A stretch of 63,272 nt of DNA from Mesorhizobium temperatum (GCF_002284575.1 NZ_NPKJ01000064.1:1-63272); one strand, 5' to 3'; positions 9,138 through 18,214 are shown, numbered from the stretch's first letter. Numbers and translations: made by a program. The notes: generated by a model not told the origin, from the sequence alone.

Positions 9138-10703
9138 ATGGCCGACAAATCGGAAAAGATGAAAGCGCGGCTGCCGCGCGGGCTTGTCGACCGCGGTGCC
9201 GACGACATCCGCGCCGTCGAGAAGATGATGGCGACGATCCGCGCGGTCTATGAGCTTTACGGCTTCGAGCCGGTCGACCAGCCGGTGATCGAATACACCG
9301 ATGCGCTGGGCAAATTCCTGCCCGATCAGGATCGGCCGAACGAGGGCGTGTTCTCGTTCCAGGACGACGACGACCAGTGGCTGTCGCTGCGCTACGATTT
9401 GACTGCGCCGATGGCCCGCTTCGTCGCCGAGAATTACGAGCGCCTGCCGAAACCCTATCGCAGCTACCGCTCCGGCTGGGTGTTCCGCAACGAGAAGGCT
9501 GGCCCCGGCCGCTTCCGCCAATTCATGCAGTTCGACGCCGACACGGTCGGCACGCCGGGTGTGGCAGCGGACGCAGAAATGGCGATGATGATGGCCGACG
9601 TGATGGAAGCACTCGGCATCAAGCGCGGCGACTACGTCATCCGGGTCAACAACCGCAAGGTGCTGGACGGCGTGTTGGAGGCGATCGGCCTTGGCGGCGA
9701 TGAGAACGCTGGCCGCCGTCTGCAGGTGCTGCGCGCGATCGACAAGTTGGATAAGCTGGGCGTCGAGGGGGTGCGGTTGCTGTTGGGCGCAGGGCGCAAG
9801 GACGAAAGCGGTGATTTCACCAAGGGTGCTGGGCTGGGTAATGCTCAGGTCGATGAGCTCATGGAATTTATTGAGCAAGCGAACAAATCGGCCGGTGCAA
9901 TGCGGAAGGCAGCCGCCGCGGGTGATTTATTTAACAACGAAATTGATCAGAGCTATTTCGTCTTGAAACAAGGCAGCACTTTCTACAATTCTGACCTTTG
10001 CGTCGAAGGGCACCAGCAGCTTGAGGAAATACGGAGCCTAGCAAGAAGTGCCGGCTACGGAATGGATCGAATTATGATCGACCCTTCCGTCGTCCGCGGC
10101 CTCGAATACTACACCGGTCCGGTCTACGAGGCCGAGCTGCTGGCGGAAATCCCCAACGAGGACGGCCAGATCGTGCGCTTCGGCTCGGTCGGCGGCGGTG
10201 GTCGCTATGACGGGCTCGTCTCGCGCTTTCGTGGCGAGCCGGTGCCGGCGACCGGCTTTTCCATCGGCGTCTCCAGGCTGATGACGGCGCTGAAGAACCT
10301 CGGCAAGCTCGACACGTCTGACGTCATCGCGCCGGTCGTCGTGCTCACCATGGACAAGGACACCGAAAGCCTCGGCCGCTATCAAAAGATGGTGGCCGAG
10401 CTGCGCGCCGCCGGCATTCGCTCCGAAATGTATCTCGGCGCCGCCGGCATGAAGGCGCAGCTCAAATATGCCGACCGCCGCGGCAGCCCGGTCGCCATCA
10501 TCCAGGGCGGCGACGAGCGGGCGAAAGGCGAGGTGCAGATCAAGGACCTGATCGAAGGCGCGCGGATGTCTGCGGAGATCGCAGACAACGCCGAATGGCG
10601 CGCCGCGCGCCCGGCGCAGGTGACGGTGGCGGAAAGGGAGCTGGTCGCCGAGGTGAAGAAGATATTGGCGGCGCAGGCGGAGGAGCGGGTGCGTGGCAAG
10701 TAG
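9138..10703 (+). CDS. hisS: Histidyl-tRNA synthetase
   Basis: 521-residue class II synthetase that charges tRNA-His. Motif 2 (RSYRSGWVFRNEKAGPGRFRQ), the HisRS-specific VRGLEYYTGPVYEAEL and GGGGRYDGL, motif 3 (ATGFSIGVSRLMTALK) and a C-terminal anticodon domain (about residues 410-510) are visible. It is longer than E. coli HisRS (424), with an inserted middle region, as in the alphaproteobacterial subgroup. Bases about 9760-10080 are less GC-rich and use codons (TTA, ATT, AAT, ACA) rare in the rest of the gene, suggesting a recombined patch. It is followed by hisZ and hisG after a palindromic repeat. Confidence 0.95.
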   Translation: MADKSEKMKARLPRGLVDRGADDIRAVEKMMATIRAVYELYGFEPVDQPVIEYTDALGKFLPDQDRPNEGVFSFQDDDDQWLSLRYDLTAPMARFVAENYERLPKPYRSYRSGWVFRNEKAGPGRFRQFMQFDADTVGTPGVAADAEMAMMMADVMEALGIKRGDYVIRVNNRKVLDGVLEAIGLGGDENAGRRLQVLRAIDKLDKLGVEGVRLLLGAGRKDESGDFTKGAGLGNAQVDELMEFIEQANKSAGAMRKAAAAGDLFNNEIDQSYFVLKQGSTFYNSDLCVEGHQQLEEIRSLARSAGYGMDRIMIDPSVVRGLEYYTGPVYEAELLAEIPNEDGQIVRFGSVGGGGRYDGLVSRFRGEPVPATGFSIGVSRLMTALKNLGKLDTSDVIAPVVVLTMDKDTESLGRYQKMVAELRAAGIRSEMYLGAAGMKAQLKYADRRGSPVAIIQGGDERAKGEVQIKDLIEGARMSAEIADNAEWRAARPAQVTVAERELVAEVKKILAAQAEERVRGK

Positions 10704-10718
10704 AGGTCGCGTTTCGTC

Positions 10719-10878
10719 GCGCCCCCCTCTGTCCTGCCGGACATCTCCCCCACACGGGGGGAGATCCGCCGTCGTCACCGTTTTCGCCAATCACCGACGC
10801 TGGAAGGCTGGAGCTGCCATTGAAGCTGCCGATCTCCCCCCAAGTGGGGGAGATGTCCGGCAGGACAGAGGGGGGCGC
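10719..10878. repeat. Perfect 34-base inverted repeat between hisS and hisZ
   Basis: Bases 10719-10752 are the exact reverse complement of 10845-10878 (arm begins GCGCCCCCCTCTGTCCTGCC). A second smaller palindrome (TTCTCCC...GGGAGAAGG) lies at about 10949-10972. Together they fill the 279-base gap between hisS and hisZ. The structure would form a long stem in RNA or a cruciform in DNA. It belongs to the same GC-rich repeat family as the elements near 62 and 1975. Confidence 0.85.
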
Positions 10879-10982
10879 CGTGGAGCGCCGACCTCCGCGC
10901 TCCGTCCAGCACCCCTCATCCGTCTCGGCGCTTCGCGCCGATCCACCTTCTCCCACAGGGGGAGAAGGGAAGGGCGCCTGCC

Positions 10983-12104
10983 ATGACATCCCGCTACCCC
11001 GCCATCGCATCAGACATCACAAAACTCTTCGCCGCGCGCAACGCCCATACGGTGGAAGTCGCGGTGCTGCAGCCGGCCGACCCGTTCCTCGACATGGCCG
11101 GAGAGGATCTGCGCCGCCGCATTTTCCTCACCGAAAGCGAGACGGGCCAGACGCTTTGCCTGCGCCCCGAATTCACCATTCCTGTCTGCCTCGACCATAT
11201 TGCCAGCCAGGCCGGCACGCCGCGCCGCTATTCCTATCTCGGCGAGGTGTTTCGCCAGCGCCGCGAGGGCGGCAATGAGTTCTTCCAGGCCGGCATCGAG
11301 GATCTCGGCGACGGCGACATCGCACAGGCCGACGCGCGTTCGCTGGCCGATGCGCATGCGCTGCTTTCGCTGGTGCTGCCGGACCAGGCACTGGCGATCA
11401 CGCTCGGCGACCAGACCGTATTCGAAGCGGTGCTCGCCGCGCTCGGCCTGCCGCGCGGTTGGCGCATGCGGCTGGCGCGGGCCTTCGGTTCGGCGGCGAT
11501 GCTGGAGGCAGCGCTTGCCGACCTCGCCAACCCGCCGCGCAACGGCCAGCTCCCCGGCCCGGTCGCTGCCCTTGTCCTCGATGGCGACCTGGAAGGGCTT
11601 TCGTCGCACATCGCCGGCGGCATGGAGCAAGCGGGTCTGTCGGCGTCGGCCGGGCGCTCGCCGGCCGACATTGCGCGACGCTTGATCGAGAAGGCCGAAT
11701 TGCGCAGCGTCAGGCTGTCGAACGAGGCGTTTTCGGCGCTGAAGGATTTTCTGGCGATCGACGTGGCGCTCGACGGCGCGGCAAAAGCGCTCGAGATCTT
11801 CGCGGCCGAAGCCGGCCTTTCGCTGGGTGCGGCGCTGGACAATTTTTCCGCACGTGCAAAGTCGATCGAAGCTCTTGGTCTGCCCTCGGCAAAAATCCGC
11901 TACGATGCCGCCTTCGGCCGTCCGCTCGACTACTACACCGGCCTGGTCTTCGAGATTGCGGCGGAAAACGGCGACCGGCCGCTGGCCGGCGGCGGCCGCT
12001 ATGACCGCTTGCTGACGCTGCTCGGCGCGAAAACGCCGATCCCCGGCGTCGGCTTTTCCGTCTGGCTCGACCGCATCGAAGCGTTGCGGGAGAAGGCGCA
12101 ATGA
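10983..12104 (+). CDS. hisZ: ATP phosphoribosyltransferase regulatory subunit HisZ
   Basis: 373-residue HisRS paralogue that lacks aminoacylation and serves as the regulatory partner of short-form HisG in the first step of histidine synthesis. It keeps the class II core: CLRPEFTIPVCLDHI, RRYSYLGEVFRQRREGGNEF, PLDYYTGLVFEI and GGGRYDRLL. It lacks the HisRS anticodon-binding domain, as expected. The end overlaps the hisG start by four bases (ATGA), so the two are coupled. Confidence 0.93.
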   Translation: MTSRYPAIASDITKLFAARNAHTVEVAVLQPADPFLDMAGEDLRRRIFLTESETGQTLCLRPEFTIPVCLDHIASQAGTPRRYSYLGEVFRQRREGGNEFFQAGIEDLGDGDIAQADARSLADAHALLSLVLPDQALAITLGDQTVFEAVLAALGLPRGWRMRLARAFGSAAMLEAALADLANPPRNGQLPGPVAALVLDGDLEGLSSHIAGGMEQAGLSASAGRSPADIARRLIEKAELRSVRLSNEAFSALKDFLAIDVALDGAAKALEIFAAEAGLSLGAALDNFSARAKSIEALGLPSAKIRYDAAFGRPLDYYTGLVFEIAAENGDRPLAGGGRYDRLLTLLGAKTPIPGVGFSVWLDRIEALREKAQ

Positions 12105-12805
12105 TCACGCTGGCGATCCCGTCGAAGGGCCGGCTCAAGGAGCAGGCGCTGGAGGTGCTGGCCAAGGCCGGGCTTGCCGTCAGCCTGCCCGGCGACGAGC
12201 GTAAATACCGCGCCCGCATCGAAGGTGTGGAGAGCGTCGAGGTGGCGTTTCTGTCGGCGTCCGAAATATCAGGCGAGATCGGCCAGGGCTCGGTCGACCT
12301 CGGCATCACCGGCGAGGATCTGTTGCGCGAAAGCCTCGCCGATTGGGAGGCGCGTGCGGAGATAGTCGCCCGCCTCGGTTTCGGCAACGCCGATGTCGTG
12401 GTGGCGGTGCCCGACATCTGGCTCGATGTCGATACGATGGCCGATCTCGACGATGTCGCCGCCGATTTCCGCCAGCGCCACGGCAGGCGGCTCAGGATCG
12501 CCACCAAATACTGGCGGCTGACGCAGCAATTCTTTTCGCAAAAGCACGGCATCCAGGTCTATCGCATCGTCGAGAGCCTGGGCGCTACCGAAGGCGCGCC
12601 GGCGGCGGGATTGGCCGATGTCGTCGTCGACATCACCACGTCAGGCTCGACGCTGCGCGCCAATCACCTGAAGGTGCTGGCCGACGGCGTCATCCTGCGC
12701 TCGCAGGCCTGCCTGGTTGCATCTAGGAAGACGCGTGCGGCGGCCGACGAGGCAATCCTGCGCGACATCGCGGCGAAGATGGCAGGCGCAATCCCTCCCC
12801 CTTGA
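12101..12805 (+). CDS. hisG: ATP phosphoribosyltransferase, short form HisG
   Basis: 234-residue catalytic subunit that joins ATP and PRPP to open histidine biosynthesis. The N-terminus ITLAIPSKGRLKEQA, the segment GSVDLGITGEDLL and the PRPP-binding region DVVVDITTSGSTLRANHL are typical. It lacks the C-terminal allosteric domain of long HisG, consistent with the adjacent hisZ. The last codons (AIPPP, stop 12803-12805) are encoded by the left arm of a palindromic repeat, so the native C-terminus may have been replaced by repeat sequence. Confidence 0.94.
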   Translation: MITLAIPSKGRLKEQALEVLAKAGLAVSLPGDERKYRARIEGVESVEVAFLSASEISGEIGQGSVDLGITGEDLLRESLADWEARAEIVARLGFGNADVVVAVPDIWLDVDTMADLDDVAADFRQRHGRRLRIATKYWRLTQQFFSQKHGIQVYRIVESLGATEGAPAAGLADVVVDITTSGSTLRANHLKVLADGVILRSQACLVASRKTRAAADEAILRDIAAKMAGAIPPP

Positions 12806-12900
12806 GGGGAAGGTGTCTCGCGGAGCGAGGCGGGTGGGGTCGTCTCACTTCGAGCACTGCCGCAACGACCTCACCCATCCATCCCCTCAAGGGGAGGGAT
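12791..12900. repeat. Inverted repeat overlapping the end of hisG
   Basis: Bases 12791-12810 (ATCCCTCCCCCTTGAGGGGA) pair with 12881-12900, whose reverse complement is ATCCCTCCCCTTGAGGGGAT. The left arm supplies the hisG stop codon. The inner part contains GTCTCGCGGAGCGAGGCGGG. It is the same family as the other GC-rich intergenic palindromes. Confidence 0.75.
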
Positions 12901-12979
12901 GGCGCTCCAGTACCATCAACGGGATTTCCACCACCCCGGCAGGCTGATAGACTCGGCCTCGTCTGCGGAGGACACGGCG

Positions 12980-14752
12980 ATGCCGATCAATCTCGACGAG
13001 TTGAAGAATGCCACCAACCTGCGCGGCCGCCGCCCACGCAACGGTGGTACGTTCGTCGCGCCGGTCGACGGCAGGGCACATGTGTCGGGCGAGCGCAGTG
13101 TGCCGCTGCTGCAGCAGACCATCCCGGCACTGCTTTCCGATACCGTCAGCAAATACGGCACGCTCGATGCCGCCGTCTTTGTCGACCAGGACAAGCGCTT
13201 CACCTGGAGCGAACTTTCAGACACGGTGGACGCGCTGGCCGCAGGCTTCCTGGCGCTTGGCCTGGCAAAAGGCGACCGCGTCGGCATCTGGTCGCCCAAC
13301 CGCTGGGAATGGCTGGTGACGCAGTTCGCCACCGCGCGCATCGGCCTGATCCTGGTCAACATCAACCCGGCCTACCGGCTGACGGAGCTGGACTATGCGC
13401 TGAACAAGGTCGCCTGCCGAGCGCTGGTCACAGCCGTCAAATTCAAGAGCTCCGACTATCTCGGCATGATCGAGACGCTGGCGCCGGAGATCGCGACTGC
13501 GACACCGGGCAAACTTGAGGCCAAAAAATTGCCGGCGCTAAAAATTGTCATCCGCATGGGCGAGGAGAACTCGCCCGGCATGTTCAATTTCGCCGACGTG
13601 CTGGCGATGGCCGGGCGCGACGAGCATGACAGCCTCGACCGGATCTCCGAGGGGCTGAAGCCCGGCGACGCCATCAACATCCAGTTCACCTCAGGCACGA
13701 CAGGCGCGCCAAAGGGCGCGACGCTGACCCACAACAACATCGTCAACAATGGCAATTTCGTCACCTCGGCGATCCGGCTCACCGTCGACGACCGGCTGTG
13801 CATCCCGGTGCCGCTCTATCACTGCTTCGGCATGTCGATGGGCACGATCGGCTGCGTCACCAAGGGCGCGACCATGGTCTTTCCTGGTGAGGGCTTCGAT
13901 GCCGGCGCCACGCTGAAGGCGGTGGCGGGCGAGCACTGCACCGGCCTTTACGGCGTGCCGACCATGTTCGTCGGCCTGCTCGACCATCCGGATTTTGACA
14001 CCTTCGATCTCACCAGCCTGCGCACCGGCATCATGGCCGGCTCGCCGTGCCCGATCGAGGTGATGAAGAAGGTGGTGTCGCTGATGCACATGGCGGAGGT
14101 GACCATCGCCTATGGCATGACCGAGACCAGCCCGGTGTCGTTCCAGAGCAGCGTCGACGATCCGCTGGAAAAGCGCGTCTCGACGGTCGGCCGCGTCCAC
14201 CCCCATGTTGAGGTCAAGGCGATCGATTCCGATGGCGCCACCGTTGCGGTCGGCGCGCCGGGCGAACTCTGCACACGCGGCTATTCGGTGATGAAGGGCT
14301 ATTGGGACGACGAGGAAAAAACCCGCGAGGCGATTGATCCCGACGGCTGGATGCACACCGGCGACCTCGCCATCATCGATGCGGAGGGCTATTGCAACAT
14401 CGTCGGCAGGGTCAAGGACATGGTCATCCGCGGCGGCGAGAACGTCTATCCGCGCGAGGTCGAGGAATTTCTCTACCGCCACCCCAAGGTCAGGGAAGTG
14501 CAGGTTTTCGGCATTCCCGACCCGAAATACGGCGAGGAGCTTTGTGCCTGGATCGTGCTCAAGCCGGGCCAGATCGCCACCGAGCAGGAGATCAAGGCCT
14601 TTTGCGCCGGCCAGATCGCCCACTACAAGATCCCGCGCCACATCCGCTTTCGCACCGAATTGCCGATGACGGTGACCGGCAAGCCGCAGAAGTTTCTCAT
14701 GCGCGAGGCGATGGTTCACGAACTGGGGCTGGTGACGCCGAAGACCGCCTGA
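12980..14752 (+). CDS. Acyl-CoA synthetase (AMP-binding, fatty-acid type)
   Basis: 590-residue adenylate-forming ligase that activates a carboxylic acid, probably a medium- or long-chain fatty acid, to its CoA thioester. The ATP P-loop reads FTSGTTGAPKGATLTH (about residue 235); later come YGMTETSP, the hinge-region GWMHTGDLAIIDAEGY and GRVKDMVIRGGENVYPREVE, and the C-terminal catalytic lysine in MTVTGKPQKF. The start at 12980 follows GCGGAGGA; an upstream in-frame ATG lies in repeat sequence. The exact substrate cannot be read from sequence. Its last 54 bases recur at 15381-15434. Confidence 0.9.
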   Translation: MPINLDELKNATNLRGRRPRNGGTFVAPVDGRAHVSGERSVPLLQQTIPALLSDTVSKYGTLDAAVFVDQDKRFTWSELSDTVDALAAGFLALGLAKGDRVGIWSPNRWEWLVTQFATARIGLILVNINPAYRLTELDYALNKVACRALVTAVKFKSSDYLGMIETLAPEIATATPGKLEAKKLPALKIVIRMGEENSPGMFNFADVLAMAGRDEHDSLDRISEGLKPGDAINIQFTSGTTGAPKGATLTHNNIVNNGNFVTSAIRLTVDDRLCIPVPLYHCFGMSMGTIGCVTKGATMVFPGEGFDAGATLKAVAGEHCTGLYGVPTMFVGLLDHPDFDTFDLTSLRTGIMAGSPCPIEVMKKVVSLMHMAEVTIAYGMTETSPVSFQSSVDDPLEKRVSTVGRVHPHVEVKAIDSDGATVAVGAPGELCTRGYSVMKGYWDDEEKTREAIDPDGWMHTGDLAIIDAEGYCNIVGRVKDMVIRGGENVYPREVEEFLYRHPKVREVQVFGIPDPKYGEELCAWIVLKPGQIATEQEIKAFCAGQIAHYKIPRHIRFRTELPMTVTGKPQKFLMREAMVHELGLVTPKTA

Positions 14753-14872
14753 AGCGGGGTGTCCGCGTCGCGCCACGCGGCCGTTACGCTCCCACGATTC
14801 CAAGGCGGGATTCGGTCACCGCGATCTGGCCAAATCAGCAATAGAATTGCCGTCAGAATGGAGTGTCCAAAA

Positions 14873-15292
14873 ATGAAGGTTTTGTTCATTTCGAGTATGG
14901 CCATCGTTGCGCCGGATCCAGCCGAGAGCCGCAAGCTCTTCATTGACGTGCTGGGCTTGCCGCTCAAGCGCCACGAGGGCGACGAGTACTACTTCAGCGA
15001 GAGCATCGGCGGCAGTAAGCATTTTGGCGTATGGCCACTCTCGCAGGCTGCCGAAGCGTGCTTTGGAACACGCGAGTGGCCGGCAGATCGGCCGATACCG
15101 CAAGCCTGTATCGAGTTCGAAGTCGAGGACCCGGATGGCGTCGCTGCCGCCGCGCAGGAGTTTCAGGAAAAAGGGTATGACCTGCTCCATGGCGCACGCA
15201 CCGAACCCTGGGGCCAGACCGTCGCCCGACTCCAAACAATTGAAGGAGCGATCGTCGGCATCTCCTATGCACCCTGGATGCATCAGACTTAA
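14873..15292 (+). CDS. VOC-fold protein (glyoxalase/bleomycin-resistance type)
   Basis: 139-residue single-domain vicinal-oxygen-chelate protein. The start at 14873 has GGAGTG upstream. Typical features are an N-terminal strand with APDPAESRKLFIDVLGLPL, a middle CIEFEVEDPDGVAAAAQEF and a C-terminal TVARLQTIEGAIVGISYAP. These small VOC proteins bind metals or drugs or act as lyases or dioxygenases; the substrate is unknown. It lies inside a segment flanked by copies of the 3' end of the acyl-CoA synthetase gene, which suggests acquisition by insertion or recombination. Confidence 0.8.
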   Translation: MKVLFISSMAIVAPDPAESRKLFIDVLGLPLKRHEGDEYYFSESIGGSKHFGVWPLSQAAEACFGTREWPADRPIPQACIEFEVEDPDGVAAAAQEFQEKGYDLLHGARTEPWGQTVARLQTIEGAIVGISYAPWMHQT

Positions 15293-15380
15293 CTGGGCCT
15301 GCAGGCCCCCAACAACCCAATGCAATGAAGAGTTGAGCAACATGTTGCCCAGCAACTCCGTTCTCATACGAGCACCCTCG

Positions 15381-15434
15381 ATGCGCAATGCGATGGTTGA
15401 CGAACTGGGGCTGGTGACGCCGAAGACCGCCTGA
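15381..15434 (+). repeat. Second copy of the acyl-CoA synthetase gene 3' end
   Basis: Bases 15381-15434 match 14699-14752 at 51 of 54 positions, including the stop codon (CGCCGAAGACCGCCTGA). The 628 bases between the copies carry the VOC gene. The layout fits insertion of a small segment at the gene's 3' end with duplication or replacement of the target, or the residue of a tandem duplication. Bases 15435-15719 show no gene. Confidence 0.85.
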
Positions 15435-15719
15435 GGGGCGGACCGGCGGAGCATCGTAGTCCTGTTGTCGCCAGGTCAGGGGTCGCAATCTTGGTCCGCC
15501 TTGCGGACGCTCCGAACACTCCCGACGCATTTCAGGAGCGGACCTTCGCTTTATTGTCCGGAACCCAGGCCAAAGCGGACAGCGACGTTAAGGTAAGCTG
15601 CCCTTTGCGATCGCCCGGGCGAGACGGCGCTTCCGGGGTGGAGAAAAGCGGTTGGCTACCTATTTCGGAAGAGGGAAACAGGGCCGAAATCCTGGCCTTA
15701 AAGCGAAAGGAACCCGCAA

Positions 15720-16193
15720 ATGCCAAAGAATACGATTTGCCTCTGGTACGATAAGGACGCAGAGGCCGCCGCCCGCTTCTACTCCGAGATCTTTCCTGAC
15801 AGCGTGGTGGGTGCTGTCCACCGTGCACCCAGTGACTACCCGGCCGGCAAAGAAGGCGAAGTGTTGACGGTCGAATTCACAGTCGCGGGCCTTCCTTGTA
15901 TCGGCCTCAACGGGGGTCCCGAGTTCAAGCACAACGAAGCCTTCTCGTTCCAGATCGCCACCGACGATCAGGAGGAGACCGATCGCTATTGGAATGCCAT
16001 CGTCGGCAACGGCGGCCAGGAGAGCGTGTGCGGTTGGTGCAAAGACAAATGGGGGATTTCCTGGCAAATCATTCCGCGCGTGCTGACTGACGCGATGGCG
16101 GCTGGCGGCGACGAGGCAAAGCGCGCGTTTGATGCCATGATGACCATGGTGAAAATCGACGTCGCCGCGATCGAGGCGGCGCGGCGCGGTTGA
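15720..16193 (+). CDS. PhnB-like VOC protein (3-demethylubiquinone methyltransferase-type domain)
   Basis: 157-residue VOC-superfamily protein. The start ATG at 15720 follows GAAAGGA. The sequence ICLWYDKDAEAAARFYSEIF, then LNGGPEFKHNEAFSFQI and KWGISWQIIPRVLTD, is characteristic of the PhnB/YjdN-like group once misnamed 3-demethylubiquinone-9 3-methyltransferase. The biochemical role is not known. It stands alone; bases 16194-16428 downstream show no gene. Confidence 0.85.
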   Translation: MPKNTICLWYDKDAEAAARFYSEIFPDSVVGAVHRAPSDYPAGKEGEVLTVEFTVAGLPCIGLNGGPEFKHNEAFSFQIATDDQEETDRYWNAIVGNGGQESVCGWCKDKWGISWQIIPRVLTDAMAAGGDEAKRAFDAMMTMVKIDVAAIEAARRG

Positions 16194-16428
16194 CGCTCCA
16201 TCGCGTCTTGCGGCCAAATTGCTGCCACCCAGTGCGGCCGTCCAGCCACCAGCTTGCGTTGCGCGGCAGCTTTCGCATTAAGCTGGGCTACGGGGTGGAC
16301 GTCGGGCTTACTCGGCAATGCGGGCAACTCGACCGCTCCGCACCTTCATTTCCCTGGTGATGGCTGTCGCAGAGCCAGCGGGACAACGCGGGCTTTTGTT
16401 GCCGGCTGCCGGAGCGCGCCCTCGCAAC

Positions 16429-17142
16429 CTACTTCAGAATTGCAGCGAGTTCGATCAAGTCATTTGCCATGTATTCCCAACCGTCGCGCGGCTTGACAGC
16501 GGCAGCCTTCGACGGGTCATGCGCATTTGCGCGAACGACATACGCCGTCTTCAATCCGCATCGACGCGCGGCGTCCAGATCGTAGTCGTGGGCGGCAACC
16601 AGCATCGCCCTGTCCGGCTCCACGCTCAGCAGCTCGCAGGCACGAAGATACACCTGTGGCATCGGCTTATAGGCCTCGGAGACATCAGCGCCAAGGATCG
16701 TATCCCATGGCAGCCCGGCATGTTTTGCCATGTCCACCAGAAGTCGGGTGTTCCCATCGGACAGCGGTGCGACGATGAAGCGTTCCTTCAATCTGGAAAG
16801 ACCCTCCACCGAGTCCGGCCACGGCTTGAGGCGGTGCCAAGCCAGATTGAGATTTTCCAGTTCAGCACTCGGTACAGCCGATGGCATCAACCCGTATCCT
16901 TTCAGACACGCTTCCAGGTTCTCCATGTTGAGCAGATCGAGCGGGACAAAGGGCCGCCGACCGCAGCGAACGGCTTCAACCGATGCGTCATAGCGTCCGA
17001 CCCAAGCATCGGCAAAAGCACTAGCGTCGATATGCAACGCGCCGTGGCGCTTCAGAAAAGAACTTGCCTCCGCCGCTATGCTGCCGCGCCAATCGACAAC
17101 GGTCCCCAGGACGTCGAAGAACAACACCTCAACTTTCGTCAC
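16429..17142 (-). CDS. Haloacid dehalogenase type II-like HAD hydrolase
   Basis: 237-residue HAD-superfamily hydrolase resembling (S)-2-haloacid dehalogenases. The nucleophile motif is FFDVLGTVVDW (first Asp at about residue 10), motif II is APLSDGNTRLL, the lysine is in EAYKPMPQVY and the final acidic motif is VAAHDYDLDAARRCG. The classical type II enzymes have SNG in motif II where this has SDG, so haloacid activity is uncertain. An SDR remnant ends directly upstream, two bases from its start, on the same strand. Confidence 0.85.
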   Translation of the reverse strand: MTKVEVLFFDVLGTVVDWRGSIAAEASSFLKRHGALHIDASAFADAWVGRYDASVEAVRCGRRPFVPLDLLNMENLEACLKGYGLMPSAVPSAELENLNLAWHRLKPWPDSVEGLSRLKERFIVAPLSDGNTRLLVDMAKHAGLPWDTILGADVSEAYKPMPQVYLRACELLSVEPDRAMLVAAHDYDLDAARRCGLKTAYVVRANAHDPSKAAAVKPRDGWEYMANDLIELAAILK

Positions 17143-17143
17143 T

Positions 17144-17437
17144 TTAGCTCTCCATGCTCGTTTGGTGGTCCGTCAGTCGCGGTAAGAGGGGGTCGATCTT
17201 GTCGAGCTGCCGCTTGAGATAGTCGAAATGCGCGAAAGCCTGATCGTTGTAGGGCAGCTAGCCGTCCGCTGTTTTCTGCGCCAGATAGTTGGACACGATT
17301 TCCACTGTCAGCTGGCTCAGAGCGGGCTTGTCGCGGGCGATCAGAGCGACCTTCGCACCCTCCCGCGCGAGGCGCAGCGCAACAGCGCGTCCGACACCGG
17401 CAGAAGCGCCGGTGACCACCGCTGTCTTTCCGCTTCA
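17144..17437 (-). pseudogene. Short-chain dehydrogenase remnant
   Basis: The minus strand encodes an SDR N-terminus (KTAVVTGASAGVGRAVALRL, then LAREGAKVALIARDKPAL) that breaks off into an in-frame TAG and a short C-terminal piece (YNDQAFAHFDYLKRQLDKI) ending just before the HAD gene. The Tyr-x3-Lys catalytic core is missing, so most of the gene has been deleted. It was probably co-transcribed with the HAD gene. Confidence 0.75.
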
Positions 17438-17468
17438 ATCCGACCGTGCCAGGTCGGTGCTGGCAAGG

Positions 17469-17993
17469 CTAAACCGCCGGTCCTTCGAGCCCGCTTCTCT
17501 CGTGCGATTTCCACAGGTACCAGCCGAGGACGGTACCGAAGAAGAATGTGTGGGCAACGAACTGCACGACCGGGCTTGCTTGCAGGAACCAGGGGAATGC
17601 GATCGGCGCGATCACATAGAAATTGACGAGCCACAAGGCGAGGCCAAAGACGCTGCCGAGAACAATGAAGGTGGCTTGCCCTCGCAGCATTGCGGCAATC
17701 TCTCCGAACACGATCCCATAGATGATAGCCAGAATAATATGGACGATCACGCCGGCGATGCTGGCCGTCAGGAGCGGGTAGCCGGGATCGAGAGCTTCCG
17801 GTCCAAGTGCGATGGCGCCGATCATGCGCAGGGGCATGAAGAACGCTTCCGCCCCCATCATGAACGCACTCGCCGTCATTTCGAACGCCGCAAAGACGAT
17901 GCCTGCGACGATGCCCGCAACGGCCCCCTGCTGGAGACCCCATCGGATGTCGCGCGGCGTCACCGGCGTATGGATGTAATCACGGTAAGCCAT
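17469..17993 (-). CDS. Multi-span membrane protein of unknown function
   Basis: 174-residue protein with four hydrophobic segments after a short N-terminus (MAYRDYIHTPVTPRDIRWGL). The spans lie at about residues 20-45, 75-100, 105-128 and 135-162. The start at 17993 has GGGAG about eight bases upstream; a longer reading would add an unlikely Arg/Pro-rich leader. Glycine-rich spans (GAVAGIVAGIVFAAFEM) resemble small integral membrane proteins of the YqhR/YagU type, but the family is not certain. Confidence 0.7.
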   Translation of the reverse strand: MAYRDYIHTPVTPRDIRWGLQQGAVAGIVAGIVFAAFEMTASAFMMGAEAFFMPLRMIGAIALGPEALDPGYPLLTASIAGVIVHIILAIIYGIVFGEIAAMLRGQATFIVLGSVFGLALWLVNFYVIAPIAFPWFLQASPVVQFVAHTFFFGTVLGWYLWKSHERSGLEGPAV

Positions 17994-18214
17994 AACACTG
18001 CTCCCTGTTCTGGACGCAGATTCCTCCGCAAAATCAATGCCGGGACGCGTCGGCGGTTCCGGACGTCCGGTACGATTCACGGGGATTTGATTGAAGTTGA
18101 TGTTTCTCAGGCCAAGCGGACGCTAGCTCAGCTTCCAGGACTCTCGGCGTTGTCACATTGGGTTGATCGACGCTGCAGCCATGCAGCTTCCCCGCGACCG
18201 CCCCAATCCGGCTA

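Noticed and set aside
15491..15754. Open frame upstream of the PhnB-like gene
   Set aside because: No ribosome site or domain; it overlaps the start of a well-supported gene.
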